A stretch of DNA of 64,000 nt from Rhodococcus sp. SGAir0479 (GCF_005484805.1 NZ_CP039432.1:744001-808000), one strand, 5' to 3'; positions 34,887 to 43,952 are shown, numbered from the stretch's first letter. A program made the numbers and translations. Notes: generated by a model not told the origin, from the letters alone.

Positions 34887-34959
34887 CGGTACGGAACATC
34901 CCGCGCGGTACCGGATCGATGGTGTAGCTGGCTGTACCGACAGCGCCGGACCGGTACGG
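34887..34959. promoter_or_regulatory. Cluster of four GGTAC/GTACC boxes between ABC and two-component genes
   Basis: GTAC cores occur at 34889-34892, 34908-34911, 34934-34937 and 34954-34957, three of them inside CGGTACSG and the third as GTACCG; the second is the full palindrome CGGTACCG. Spacings are 19, 26 and 20 bases, close to multiples of a helical turn. They are good candidates for binding sites of the NarL-type response regulator encoded next door. Confidence 0.45.
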
Positions 34960-34971
34960 CATGCTGGAGCG

Positions 34972-36225
34972 ATGGTTTCCGGCGAACGGCTCGCGGTGCG
35001 GTGGCGCGCCCTGCGCTTCCTGGCGGTCGAGACCGCCGCTGCCGTCGTGTCCCTCTGTCTTCTGGTCGTGGGCCTGGTGGTGGGGGCGTTGCTGATCCTC
35101 ATCGTGGGATGGGTGGCACTGCCGTCGTACCTGCGGCTGCTGCGGTGGTGGGCGGGCCGGGAGCGGCTCCGCGCCGGGTACTACCGCGGGTCGGCGATCG
35201 TCGACGGCTACCCGCCGATCCCGCAACGGGCCGGCTTCGACGACCTGCGCCGCCTGCTCGTGGCGCCGTCGACGCGGCGCGACTTCGGGTGGGTCGCGAT
35301 CCACGCGGTGGCTGCCCCCACCGCGGGACTGCTGGCGCTGGGGCTGCCGGCCGCCGCCGTCAATTCGCTGGCCATCCCGTTCTACTGGTGGACCATGCCG
35401 CCCGACGACCCGGTCAGCGGCCTCTACCCGGTGACGTCGTGGTGGGGTGCCGCACCGATGCCGCTCATCGCGATCGGTTACGCCGCGCTGGGCTGGTGGT
35501 TGACGCCGCTGCTGGCGCGCGCGGTGGCGGCCCTGGCTGCGCACCTGCTCGCGCCGGGTCGGGAAATGGCGCTCTCGGAACGGGTTTCGGCGCTGACGGC
35601 GAGCCGGGCCGCCGCCCTCGACGCGCACGCGGCGGAGCTGCGCCGCATCGAGCGGGATCTGCACGACGGCGCCCAGAACCGGCTGGTGGCCGTCGTGATG
35701 ATGCTCGGCTTGGCGGAACGATCCCTGCGTGTCGCGCCCGAACAGGCACTGCCACAGCTGCTTCGCGCGCAGGACGCGGCATCGGACGCGTTGTCCGAGC
35801 TGCGGACCCTCGTGCACGACATCTATCCACCGGTCCTAGACGAACTCGGGCTGGACGGGGCGGTGTCGGCGCTCGCGGGCCGCAGCAGCGTGCCGTGCGT
35901 GCTCGACGTCGACGAGCTGCGCCGCGCACCCGCCGCGGTGGAGGCCGCCGCGTACTTCGTCGTCGCGGAAGCGCTGACCAACGTCGCCAAGCACAGCGGC
36001 GCCCACCAGGTTCGGGTCACCATTCGCACCCGCAGCGACGTCGCGGGCGGATCGACCATGGTGATCGAGGTCGTCGACGACGGCACCGGTGGCGCGGTGG
36101 AGCGCGACGGGGGCGGATTGGCGGGCATCCGTCGACGCGTGGCAGCGTTCGAGGGGACGGTGACGATGGACAGCCCGTTCGGTGGGCCGACGAGACTCGA
36201 GGTGGAACTGCCGTGCGGATTCTGA
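34972..36225 (+). CDS. Sensor histidine kinase, NarL/LiaS type (HisKA_3)
   Basis: This 417-residue kinase has several membrane helices in its first 195 residues with a sensor-like domain, then a dimerisation/phosphoacceptor domain with H231 in RIERDLHDGAQNRL, and a HATPase domain (EALTNVAKHSGA as N box, DDGTGGAVERDGGGLAGIRRR as G boxes). The ATG at 34972 is followed by a membrane-targeting stretch; a longer version starting at 34861 would read back through the promoter. The response-regulator gene overlaps its 3' end by 13 bases. Divergent from an FtsX-type exporter, it probably senses an envelope-active compound and induces the exporter. Confidence 0.88.
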   Translation: MVSGERLAVRWRALRFLAVETAAAVVSLCLLVVGLVVGALLILIVGWVALPSYLRLLRWWAGRERLRAGYYRGSAIVDGYPPIPQRAGFDDLRRLLVAPSTRRDFGWVAIHAVAAPTAGLLALGLPAAAVNSLAIPFYWWTMPPDDPVSGLYPVTSWWGAAPMPLIAIGYAALGWWLTPLLARAVAALAAHLLAPGREMALSERVSALTASRAAALDAHAAELRRIERDLHDGAQNRLVAVVMMLGLAERSLRVAPEQALPQLLRAQDAASDALSELRTLVHDIYPPVLDELGLDGAVSALAGRSSVPCVLDVDELRRAPAAVEAAAYFVVAEALTNVAKHSGAHQVRVTIRTRSDVAGGSTMVIEVVDDGTGGAVERDGGGLAGIRRRVAAFEGTVTMDSPFGGPTRLEVELPCGF

Positions 36226-36857
36226 TCGCCGAGGACGACGCGCTCCTGCGGGAAGGGCTCGCGCTGCTGCTCGGCAGCGTCGGGATCGAGGTGACCGCCG
36301 CCGTCGACGACGCCGAGAAGTTCCTGGAGGCCTTCGAGACCGACCGTCCCGACGGCGCCGTGCTCGACGTCCGGATGCCCCCGACGTTCACCAACGAGGG
36401 GCTGCGGGCCGCGATCGAGGCCCGGCGGCGGCGCCCGGGCTTCCCGGTACTGGTGCTCTCGGCGTACGTCGAGGACCGCTATGCGGGTGACCTGCTCGCG
36501 GGCGGCACGGGCGGCGTCGGCTACCTGCTCAAGGAACGTGTCGGAAAGGTCGAGGAGTTCGTCGACGCACTGCGCCGCGTGGTCGAGGGCGGCACCGTGA
36601 TGGATCCCGAGGTGGTCTCCCAGCTGATGAGCCGGCGCCGCGCCGACGACCCGATTCGGACGCTGACACCCCGGGAGGCGGAAGTGCTCGGACTGATGGC
36701 CGAGGGGCTCGGCAACGGCGACATCGCCCGCCGCCTGGTGGTGAGCGACACCGCGGTGAGCAAGCACATCGGCAACATCTTCGCGAAGCTGGGGCTGGCG
36801 GCGTCGGACAGCGGGCATCGCCGGGTGCTGGCGGTGCTCGCGCACCTGCGCTCGTGA
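36213..36857 (+). CDS. Response regulator, NarL/LuxR family
   Basis: This 214-residue regulator has a receiver domain with the acidic pair in IAEDDALL, the phosphoacceptor D52 in LDVRMP and a conserved Lys in GYLLKERV, followed by a LuxR-type helix-turn-helix (LTPREAEVLGLMAEGLGNGDIARRLVVSDTAVSKHIGNIFAKLGL). The GTG at 36213 overlaps the kinase gene and has AGGTGGA in front. It should be phosphorylated by the adjacent kinase and bind the GGTAC boxes between the kinase and the ABC exporter. It is convergent with the 94-residue protein downstream. Confidence 0.92.
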   Translation: MRILIAEDDALLREGLALLLGSVGIEVTAAVDDAEKFLEAFETDRPDGAVLDVRMPPTFTNEGLRAAIEARRRRPGFPVLVLSAYVEDRYAGDLLAGGTGGVGYLLKERVGKVEEFVDALRRVVEGGTVMDPEVVSQLMSRRRADDPIRTLTPREAEVLGLMAEGLGNGDIARRLVVSDTAVSKHIGNIFAKLGLAASDSGHRRVLAVLAHLRS

Positions 36858-36863
36858 CCCGGC

Positions 36864-37148
36864 TCAGACGCTCTCGAGTGCCGCACCGACCTCGCGCAGC
36901 GCGCGATGGCGCTGGTCCTCCGCGAGCGCGTGCCCGACGGCGATCGCCAGCGCCACCGGCCAGTCGATCACCTCGAAGGCCGCCAGCAAGCCCAGCGCGG
37001 TGAGATAGGCGAGCTGGTCGGGGCGCGGGATACCGATGTCGCCGAGCAGGGGCACGCGGATCGCGAACCGCGAGCCCGCGTTGATCCGGGCCAGGGCGGC
37101 GGTGTGCGAGCGCAGGTCGACCCCGCGGTGGAGGGTTGCTTCGGTCAT
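36864..37148 (-). CDS. Small protein sharing a WPV hydrophobic motif, P-type ATPase operon
   Basis: This 94-residue protein contains one hydrophobic segment (LTALGLLAAFEVIDWPVALAIAVG, about 49-72) and charged ends. Its VIDWPVALAIAVGHAL core resembles LIEWPVVLTVGGAAL in the first protein of the same operon (41389-42030). It is joined to the P-type ATPase gene by a 4-base ATGA overlap. I know no named family; a membrane partner or stability factor of the ATPase is the simplest idea from context. Confidence 0.7.
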   Translation of the reverse strand: MTEATLHRGVDLRSHTAALARINAGSRFAIRVPLLGDIGIPRPDQLAYLTALGLLAAFEVIDWPVALAIAVGHALAEDQRHRALREVGAALESV

Positions 37149-40100
37149 AGTTCGCCCCGCCCATCCTCGTCGTTCATCTGCCGGACACCTTCGGCCGTCA
37201 CAGTGTTGACTGTGATCGTTTCGTTATCCGCGTTGTCCGCGTTCACCTCGGCCCTGCGTCCGTCGCCGCCGGACCCGTTGACCGGTGCCGTCACCGCCGT
37301 GCTCACGCCGCCGTTGCGCCACGCGTACGCGGTGCTGCTGCGGACCGGCGTGCTGGTCGTCGACTGAGCCGTCGGGACGCGCCGCTCCGACCAGCGCGCC
37401 AGTGCCCGCGGCGTGAGAGCCGCGGCGGCGGTCGCCGCGGCGGCCGGCCCGAGGGCCTGGGCCCAGGCGAGCGGCCCCAGCGGGGTGCAACCGAGGAACT
37501 GGCTCAGTCCGGGCACGCTGATCACCCCGGCCAGGACCGCCAGTGACCCCGCGGCCGTCGCCACCACGAGCGGGCTGCGGGAGTCGATGAGCGTCTGCCC
37601 CAACTGGGCGCCGACGAGCGCCACCAGGCCCACCGTGGACGCGCGCCGCGGGCGTCCGGTGAGCGAGGCGATTCCCCACGCGGCACCCGCGCCGGCCGCC
37701 GTCGCCGTGCCCCGGATGGCGACCGTCCGCCACAGTGCGGCACGGTCGGGCCCGCGGCCGTCGTACGCGTGGTTCCGGTTGGGCGGGCTCACCGCGAGGG
37801 CTGCGGCGGGCAACGCATCCGTGAACAGGTTCACCAGCAGCAACTGTCGGGCGTTGAGCGGCGCCCGCCCGCTGACCGCGCTGCCGATCAGCGCGAACGC
37901 GACCTCGCCGGCGTTGCCGCCCAGCAGCACGGCCACGGCGGACTGCACCCGCTGCCACAGCTGCCGGCCCTCGTCGACGGCGTCCAGGATCGCGTCGACG
38001 TGGCCGCCGATCAGGAGGATGTCGGCGGCACTGCGCGCCGGATGGTTGCCGTGCGACGTGACGCCGATCCCGATGCTCGCGGCGCGGATCGCGGCCGCGT
38101 CGTTGGCGCCGTCGCCCACCATCGCGCACACGTGCCCCGAACGCTCGAGCGTCTGCACGATCTGGACCTTCTGCTCGGGAGACATCCGGGCGAAAACCCG
38201 CCGCTCGCGGACGGCGGTCTCCTGGTCGCGGTGTGCCAGCGACTCCCATTCGCTCCCGCTCAGCACGTCACCGGTGCCGACGTCCAGCCCGAGGTCGCGG
38301 GCGACCGCGGCGGCGGTGACCGGATGGTCGCCGGTGATCAGGCGCACCGACACACCCCGCTCCTCGAGCTCGGGGAGGAGTCCGACCGCCTCGGGGCGGG
38401 TCGTGTCCGACAATCCCAGCAGCCCGATCGGCTCGAGCCCGCCGGCGCACAGGGATTCGACGACGTCGGGGTCCGCCGCGGCTCGTCTCGCCTCGGCGTC
38501 GGTGACGGTGCGCCGGCCGACAGCGATCACGCGGAGGCCGGCGGCCGCCATCGACTGCACGTCACCGGCGATCCCGTCGCGCGCGTGCGGTGCATCGTCG
38601 GCGCAGGCGTCCAGGATCACCTCGGGGGCGCCCTTCACCGTCAGTTCGGTGCCCTGCAACGCCGCGGCGTAGGGGCGTCCTGCGCGGAACGGCAGGACGA
38701 CGTCGGACACCAACGCGCGGGGTTGCTGCTGCGCGGCCTCGACGACGGCACGGTCGGTCGCGTGCGGTGCGGCGCGGCCGTCCGCGAGTACGGACGTGCG
38801 GGCGGCGGCCACGACGATGCGGTCCCGGTCGACGGTGCCGGTCGGCCGGATCTCGGTCACCCGCAAGCGGTCCTCGCTGAGTGTGCCGGTCTTGTCGAAA
38901 CACGCGACGTCGACACGGCCGAGGGCCTCGACGGACCGTGGGGCGCGCACGAGTACCGACGCGTGGGTGAGACGGCGCGCGGCGGCCTGCTGCGCCAGCG
39001 TCGCCACCAGCGGCAGGCCCTCCGGGACGGCGGCGACGGCGACCGCGACGCCGCTCGTCACCGCCGAGCGCAGGCCACCGCCGCGGAGCATCGAGATGAC
39101 CGTGACGAGGACGCCGCCGGCGAGGCTCACCGGCAGCACCCGGTCGGTGAGCCCGCGCAGCTGCGACTGCAGGCCCACCTTCCGCACCGGTGCCGGGGAG
39201 AGCGCCGCGGCCCGGCCGGTCTCGGTGTCGTCACCGACGGCGGTGACGAGGGCGAGCGCGGTGCCGGTCAGAACCGTCGTGCCGGCGAACAGCATGCAGC
39301 TGCGTTCGGCCAGCGGCACGCCCGGGGTGGCGTCGATCTGCTTGTCCACCGGCATGGATTCGCCGGTCAGCGAGGATTCGTCCACCTCCACCCCGTCCAC
39401 TGCGATCAGTCGGCCGTCGGCGGGCACCACCTCGCCGGACCGGACCTCGATCACGTCACCCGGCTGCAGCAGCCGCGCATCCACCGACTCGTACTCACCG
39501 TCCGCGACGCGGATCCGGGCCGGGGCGTCCTCGACCGCGAGCAGGCGGGTGAGCAGGCGCTCGGCGTGCAGTCGCTGCGCCGCCGAGAGCGCGGCGTTGC
39601 CGACCAGCACCGTGCCGACGAGGATCGCGTCCACGGGGGAGCCGAGCACGGCACTGGCCGCCGATCCCGTTGCGAGGATCGGCGTGAGGGGATCGGCGAG
39701 TTCGGTCCGCAGCGACCTGCCGAAGGCCCACGCCCCGGTCACCGGGCGCCGCAGTCGACCGATGCCGGTGCCGATCCGGCCGGGCGTGGCCACCGATCGG
39801 CGCGGCGGCGGCGAACCCACCAGCCGCCGCACGCGATCGACCGACATCGCGTGCCAGTCGTGCTGAGGACTCGGCCGCGGCGGGTCGGCGCCCAGCACCT
39901 GACGGGCGAGCGAGTGGCCCGTCCACAGTGCGGCGCCCGCTCCCACGCTCACCGGTCCGGGGCCTCGCCCGTGCGTCCCGGGGATCATCAGCAGCGAACC
40001 GAGAAGGGAAGCGCCGGAAGCGAGTTCGATGCCGCGACGGGCGGCCGCACGGGCGGCCGGCAGGGCGCGCAGGATCCGCCACGCGGCGGCGAGGTCCGGT

Positions 40101-41392
40101 ACGAGGAGGTCGCAGGACGGGGTCGTCGCGCCCGGTGCCACGCACACGCTCAGGTCGGCGGCGGTGACGGCGGCGGGGCAGCGGGTCGCCAGGACGGCCA
40201 CCGTCCCGCCGGCCTCCTGCAGGCCGGTGATCGTCGACACCAGATCGGAGTCGACCGGCCCCGACGGCTTCCGGAGTTCGTCGAATGCCGATCGCAGGGT
40301 GCCCAGCGCCTCGTCGTCGACGGAGTGGACGGTGACACCCGCTTGTCGCGCCTGTTCGAGCACGGCCCCCGCCAGCGGGTCCCGGACCGGCGAGATCAGG
40401 ACGGCCGCGTCGGGATCCTCCGCCCCGGCGCCGGGGACGTCGGCCAGCCGATGCCAACCCTCCCCGATGGCACCGGCGTCGAGAGCGGTGCGGGCCGCTT
40501 CCCACACCGCGGCGCGGCGCGCGTCGCGGACGCCGCGGATCCGGCTCACCCGTAAGTCGGACGTCAGCAGGGCTCGTGGGTCGACGACGAGCGCGGTGAC
40601 GGCGTCGAACCGGCGCAGCACGTCGGGTGCGCGGTACAGGACGTCGTGGTCGCCGGCGAGGCCCCGTCCCAGCGTGCTGGCGAAGGACTCGCGGGCGGTG
40701 GGCGCCGCCTTCGGGGCGGTGACGAGTGCGGCCGTGCCGGCGGTGGTGACGCTTCGGCTGGCCAGGCCCACCGCGGCCATGCTAGCCAGCTGGGCCCAGC
40801 CGGCACGGACGAGGTGACGGTCGACGGGACCGGACACCGGTGGGCGAGGCGCCGCGTCCGGTGCCGGACGGCGCCCACTGCGCTCCCAGGCACGGCGGGC
40901 GGCGATCACCTCGCCCACTATGGAGGCGCGGATCAGCGCCTCGATCGCGAGCGACGGTGGCGCCTGCACCAGCGTGTAACTCGCCGCGGTGAGGGTCGAC
41001 AGCAGCAGGTCGGCGCGAGCGGGACCGACCGCCGCCTCGAGCAGCCGCCGCGCCGCAGGCTGGTAGTCGAGAAGCGTCACGGGTGCAGCTGCGGCCGCCG
41101 GGAGGCGGGGGATTCGCAGCACTCGCCCGGCCGCCGCGAGCCCGAAGCCGACCGAGTGCGCGGTGAGGGCGGTGACGCGAGCGGCCAGTACGGTGTCGTC
41201 CCACGCGGGCGGCAGCGGCGGTGACGAGGCCGGCGTCTGCGGGCTCTGGCGAGTCCACGGCGCCAGCACCCCGGTCACCACACCGGCCGTGGCGGCGGTT
41301 CCGACGGTGACGGTGGTGAGCGCGGCGTGGAGAGACCGACCGGGCAGCCCGCGGGCCTGCCCGGCCAGAGTCCGGACCCCCGCGATTCTCAC
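37145..41392 (-). CDS. Giant P-type ATPase, CtpH/CtpI-like, with pseudo-ATPase N-terminal half
   Basis: This 1415-residue membrane protein is about twice the size of an ordinary P-type ATPase, like mycobacterial CtpH and CtpI. The C-terminal part (from about 590) is a complete pump: actuator SLTGESMPVDK, the VAAVPEGLPL helix 4, the phosphorylation site FDKTGT (D833), MVGDGANDAAAIRAA hinge and LLVNLFTDALPAA in helix 6; PEGLP and NLFTDALPA point to a P2-like divalent cation pump. The N-terminal 550 residues contain a shadow of the same order, with VVDPRALL (D271) where DKTGT would be and ISPVRDPLAGAVLEQARQAG where the P-domain continues, but no functional motif. The GTG start overlaps the upstream gene as GTGA. 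The ion is unknown. Confidence 0.88.
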   Translation of the reverse strand: MRIAGVRTLAGQARGLPGRSLHAALTTVTVGTAATAGVVTGVLAPWTRQSPQTPASSPPLPPAWDDTVLAARVTALTAHSVGFGLAAAGRVLRIPRLPAAAAAPVTLLDYQPAARRLLEAAVGPARADLLLSTLTAASYTLVQAPPSLAIEALIRASIVGEVIAARRAWERSGRRPAPDAAPRPPVSGPVDRHLVRAGWAQLASMAAVGLASRSVTTAGTAALVTAPKAAPTARESFASTLGRGLAGDHDVLYRAPDVLRRFDAVTALVVDPRALLTSDLRVSRIRGVRDARRAAVWEAARTALDAGAIGEGWHRLADVPGAGAEDPDAAVLISPVRDPLAGAVLEQARQAGVTVHSVDDEALGTLRSAFDELRKPSGPVDSDLVSTITGLQEAGGTVAVLATRCPAAVTAADLSVCVAPGATTPSCDLLVPDLAAAWRILRALPAARAAARRGIELASGASLLGSLLMIPGTHGRGPGPVSVGAGAALWTGHSLARQVLGADPPRPSPQHDWHAMSVDRVRRLVGSPPPRRSVATPGRIGTGIGRLRRPVTGAWAFGRSLRTELADPLTPILATGSAASAVLGSPVDAILVGTVLVGNAALSAAQRLHAERLLTRLLAVEDAPARIRVADGEYESVDARLLQPGDVIEVRSGEVVPADGRLIAVDGVEVDESSLTGESMPVDKQIDATPGVPLAERSCMLFAGTTVLTGTALALVTAVGDDTETGRAAALSPAPVRKVGLQSQLRGLTDRVLPVSLAGGVLVTVISMLRGGGLRSAVTSGVAVAVAAVPEGLPLVATLAQQAAARRLTHASVLVRAPRSVEALGRVDVACFDKTGTLSEDRLRVTEIRPTGTVDRDRIVVAAARTSVLADGRAAPHATDRAVVEAAQQQPRALVSDVVLPFRAGRPYAAALQGTELTVKGAPEVILDACADDAPHARDGIAGDVQSMAAAGLRVIAVGRRTVTDAEARRAAADPDVVESLCAGGLEPIGLLGLSDTTRPEAVGLLPELEERGVSVRLITGDHPVTAAAVARDLGLDVGTGDVLSGSEWESLAHRDQETAVRERRVFARMSPEQKVQIVQTLERSGHVCAMVGDGANDAAAIRAASIGIGVTSHGNHPARSAADILLIGGHVDAILDAVDEGRQLWQRVQSAVAVLLGGNAGEVAFALIGSAVSGRAPLNARQLLLVNLFTDALPAAALAVSPPNRNHAYDGRGPDRAALWRTVAIRGTATAAGAGAAWGIASLTGRPRRASTVGLVALVGAQLGQTLIDSRSPLVVATAAGSLAVLAGVISVPGLSQFLGCTPLGPLAWAQALGPAAAATAAAALTPRALARWSERRVPTAQSTTSTPVRSSTAYAWRNGGVSTAVTAPVNGSGGDGRRAEVNADNADNETITVNTVTAEGVRQMNDEDGRGEL

Positions 41393-42030
41393 CGAGCGGT
41401 ACGCCCCCGTGGCCGGGGTGTCGTGCTCTTCGTGGTGGGCTGTTTCGCCGCCGTGCTCTTCTGCGTCGGGGTGCTTCCCGCGACGGTGCTCTCGGGCGTC
41501 GCCGCTCGCGGGGCGGTCTTCCGCACCGGGTTCGCGGACGGCGTCGTCGCGGCGGTCGTCGTTGTCGCGGAGTCCTCGGGGATGGGAACCTGCGCCGTGT
41601 GCGTGTCGGGGAGCCCGGCGGCCTCCGGAGCGACCGCCGGCGGTGCCGGCTCGGCGTGGTTCGTGTCGGTGCGGCCGGGCTGCGCGCCGCGCTCGTGCAG
41701 TTGTCGCAGTACGAGCGCGGCGCCCCCGACGGTGAGGACCACCGGCCACTCGATCAGGCCGGCCGCACCCGCGGCGGCCATCGTGAGGACGGCGGCCGGT
41801 GTCGAGTGGCTGCCACGGCCGAGCCCGCGGCGCGCGCCGTCGGCGACTCCGGTGACGACGCCCCGCATCCCCCCGACGACGCTCCCCACCGCGGCGCCGC
41901 CGAGGGCCCCGATGGACGAGGTCGTCACCTCGGCGAGGCCGGACACGGTCCGAACGGCACCGTCGGCGAACGACAAACCGCCGTTACCGGATCCGTGCCC
42001 GTTGTGCGAGGTGTTCCCTGTCGGTTCCAT
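41389..42030 (-). CDS. Gly/Ala-rich membrane protein with charged tail, first gene of the P-type ATPase operon
   Basis: This 213-residue protein has a Gly/Ser-rich amphipathic region (GALGGAAVGSVVGGMRGVVTG), one or two hydrophobic segments including LIEWPVVLTVGGAALVL (about 100-116), and a long Pro/Thr/Ala/Lys-rich hydrophilic tail without predicted fold. GGGA lies 6 bases before the ATG at 42030. Its gene overlaps the start of the P-type ATPase gene by 4 bases. By position it resembles the small accessory membrane proteins (PacL type) that accompany mycobacterial Ctp pumps, but it lacks an obvious DUF1490 or His-rich metal-binding end, so this is analogy and not homology. Confidence 0.7.
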   Translation of the reverse strand: MEPTGNTSHNGHGSGNGGLSFADGAVRTVSGLAEVTTSSIGALGGAAVGSVVGGMRGVVTGVADGARRGLGRGSHSTPAAVLTMAAAGAAGLIEWPVVLTVGGAALVLRQLHERGAQPGRTDTNHAEPAPPAVAPEAAGLPDTHTAQVPIPEDSATTTTAATTPSANPVRKTAPRAATPESTVAGSTPTQKSTAAKQPTTKSTTPRPRGRTAR

Positions 42031-42107
42031 CGAGTTCCCATCGTTCGGTTCGCGGGCGAAATCGTCGCGTACGTCTGTCGTGGGAGGGGGGTTTCCACTC
42101 GTAGCCG

Positions 42108-42136
42108 AGTCTAAACCCGACCACTCGTGATGTGAA
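42108..42136 (-). promoter_or_regulatory. Promoter of the P-type ATPase operon
   Basis: On the minus strand TTCACA (42136-42131) and TAGACT (42113-42108) are 17 bases apart, leaving a leader of about 70 bases before the first gene. Two direct repeats CCACTCGT (42095-42102 and 42121-42128) flank the -10 hexamer and may be regulator sites. Confidence 0.4.
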
Positions 42137-42213
42137 CCGGTCTCGGGGAGAACGAGTCGAATCGTCCAGTGTGTCAAGGGTTGTGCGGGAAGTGAAGGTC
42201 GCGACCGGATGGT

Positions 42214-42954
42214 TTAGGTGGACGGTTCCTCGGAGCGACCGTCGAGTCGATCACCGAACGCCAGGTCCACGGCGGCCTCGACGTGAAGCCGGGTCGTGGG
42301 GAAGACGGGCACCGGGCTGTCGCTCGCGGAGACGAGAAGTTCTATCTCGGTGCAGCCGAGAATGATGCCCTCGGCGCCGTCTACGACCAAGCGTTCGATC
42401 ACGGCGCGGTAGGCGTCGCGGGAGGCGTCGGACACGATGCCGCGGACCAGCTCGTCGTAGATGACGGTGTGCACGGTCTGCCGATCCCATGCACCGGGCA
42501 CGATGGTGTCGATGCCGTGGCCGGCAAGCCGTCCGCGATAGAAGTCCCGGTCCATCGTGAAGGCCGTCCCGAGCAGGCCCACCCGGGTGAGGCCGGCGGC
42601 CCGGATGCTGCGGGCGGTGGCGTCGGCGATGTGCAGCACCGGAACCGAGACCGCGTCCTCGATCGCGTCGATGACCACGTGCATCGTGTTGGTGCACAAG
42701 ACGATCAGCTCCGCGCCCGCAGCCTCGACCGCGTGTGCCCTCGCCGCGAGTGCGACGCCGGCCTTCTCCCATTCCCCGGCCGCCTGCAGGGTCTCGATGT
42801 CGGCGAAGTCCACCGAGTCGAGGACGATCCGGGCCGAGTGCACGCCGCCGAGACGAGCGCGCACCAGCTCGTTCGTGAGCCGGTAGTACTCGACCGTCGA
42901 CTCCCAGCTCATTCCGCCCAACATCCCGATTCGGCGCATCGGCGTCTCGTTCAT
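42214..42954 (-). CDS. Aspartate/glutamate racemase family protein
   Basis: This 246-residue protein belongs to the Asp/Glu racemase family, YgeA-like subgroup. The two catalytic cysteines that exchange the alpha proton are C87 in VLCTNTMH and C201 in ILGCTEI; the N-terminal GMLGGMSWEST binds the carboxylate. The ATG at 42954 has GGTGG upstream. It makes D-amino acids, possibly for the cell wall or for signalling, or recycles them. It is divergent from the methyltransferase-fold gene and is followed by the P-type ATPase operon on the same strand after a 183-base gap. Confidence 0.9.
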   Translation of the reverse strand: MNETPMRRIGMLGGMSWESTVEYYRLTNELVRARLGGVHSARIVLDSVDFADIETLQAAGEWEKAGVALAARAHAVEAAGAELIVLCTNTMHVVIDAIEDAVSVPVLHIADATARSIRAAGLTRVGLLGTAFTMDRDFYRGRLAGHGIDTIVPGAWDRQTVHTVIYDELVRGIVSDASRDAYRAVIERLVVDGAEGIILGCTEIELLVSASDSPVPVFPTTRLHVEAAVDLAFGDRLDGRSEEPST

Positions 42955-43072
42955 GTGGTCCACCTTCTCATCGAGTCCACGGGGGACCGGCCCGAACCTC
43001 CCATCGCCCACCGCTACCCTTGTCGGCGGGCGTGCGCAGTGGTGGCGCAGACCGGCAGTAGGGATGGCGTCG

Positions 43073-43933
43073 ATGGGCAGGCAGCGGGGCGGCCGCAGGA
43101 ATGACGGCGGTCCGGAGCGATCCGACGGACCCGTCGCCGGGGTGTACGAGATCGACACCGGCACGTGCGAACTCGAGCCCGATCCGTTCGACCAGCAGAG
43201 CTGGATAGTCCGGATCAACGGCGAGCCCAGTTCGCACATCGACCTCACCGACCCGCGCGCGCTGGCATTCGACTACATGCGGTGGATCGCGGAACTGGTC
43301 CGCTCCCAGTGGGATCCGTCGTCGCGGTTGCGGTTCCTCCACCTCGGCGGCGGGGCGTGCACGCTCGCGCGGGCCTTCGCGGCCGAGTACCCGCAGGCGC
43401 GGCAGGTCGTCGTCGAGCTCGACGGACGCCTCGCGGTGCTGGTCCGGGACTGGTTCGATCTGCCCCGGGCGCCGCTGCTGCGGGTGCGGGTGGGGGAGGC
43501 GCGCGCGGTCACCGAAGCGCTCACCGAGGACAGTCGTGACATCGTCGTGCGGGATGTGTTCGCGGGCAACGAAACTCCACATCCGTTGACCACGCTGGAG
43601 TTCACCCGGCACGTGCGCCACGTGCTCGCACCCGGCGGGCTCTACGTCGTCAACTGCGGCGGGGCCGCGGATCTGCGCGGCGCGCGGGCCGAGGCCGCGA
43701 CGATCGGTGCGGTGTTCGAACACACCGCGATCATCGCCGACCCGGCGATGCTCAAGGGCCGGCGCGACGGCAACGTCGTCATCGCCGGCAGCGACGCTCC
43801 CGTCGGGACGTCGTCGGCGCTCGCCAGTCGCCTGCTCGGCGGCGGCGCTCAGGCGCACGTGTGGCAGGACGCGCAGGTACGCCGATTCGCCGAGGCGGCG
43901 ACGGTGCTGCGCGACGTCCCGGTCGTGCAGTAG
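43073..43933 (+). CDS. Spermidine synthase-like SAM-dependent methyltransferase-fold protein
   Basis: This 286-residue protein has a class I SAM-binding core: FLHLGGGACTLARAF (about residues 90-104), then VVVELDGRLAVLVRDWF, and REVFAG-like VVRDVFAGNETP at the acidic loop. The arrangement matches the spermidine synthase-like (polyamine aminopropyltransferase) family. It has RD instead of the catalytic DxxD seen in true spermidine synthases, so a different transferase role is likely. AGGGA lies 8 bases before the ATG at 43073. Its stop codon is 20 bases before a perfect inverted repeat that can act as its terminator. Confidence 0.78.
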   Translation: MGRQRGGRRNDGGPERSDGPVAGVYEIDTGTCELEPDPFDQQSWIVRINGEPSSHIDLTDPRALAFDYMRWIAELVRSQWDPSSRLRFLHLGGGACTLARAFAAEYPQARQVVVELDGRLAVLVRDWFDLPRAPLLRVRVGEARAVTEALTEDSRDIVVRDVFAGNETPHPLTTLEFTRHVRHVLAPGGLYVVNCGGAADLRGARAEAATIGAVFEHTAIIADPAMLKGRRDGNVVIAGSDAPVGTSSALASRLLGGGAQAHVWQDAQVRRFAEAATVLRDVPVVQ

Positions 43934-43952
43934 CCGGCGACGACGCAGTGAC

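Noticed and set aside
37769-40555. Long open frame on the plus strand inside the P-type ATPase gene
   Set aside because: It is antisense to the strongly supported ATPase reading frame, which has DKTGT, TGES and PEGLP motifs, and its own product has no motifs.
41389-42030. Assignment of the small membrane protein as a DUF1490 PacL homologue
   Set aside because: No DUF1490-like sequence or His/Cys metal-binding tail is visible; only the position beside a Ctp-type pump is similar.
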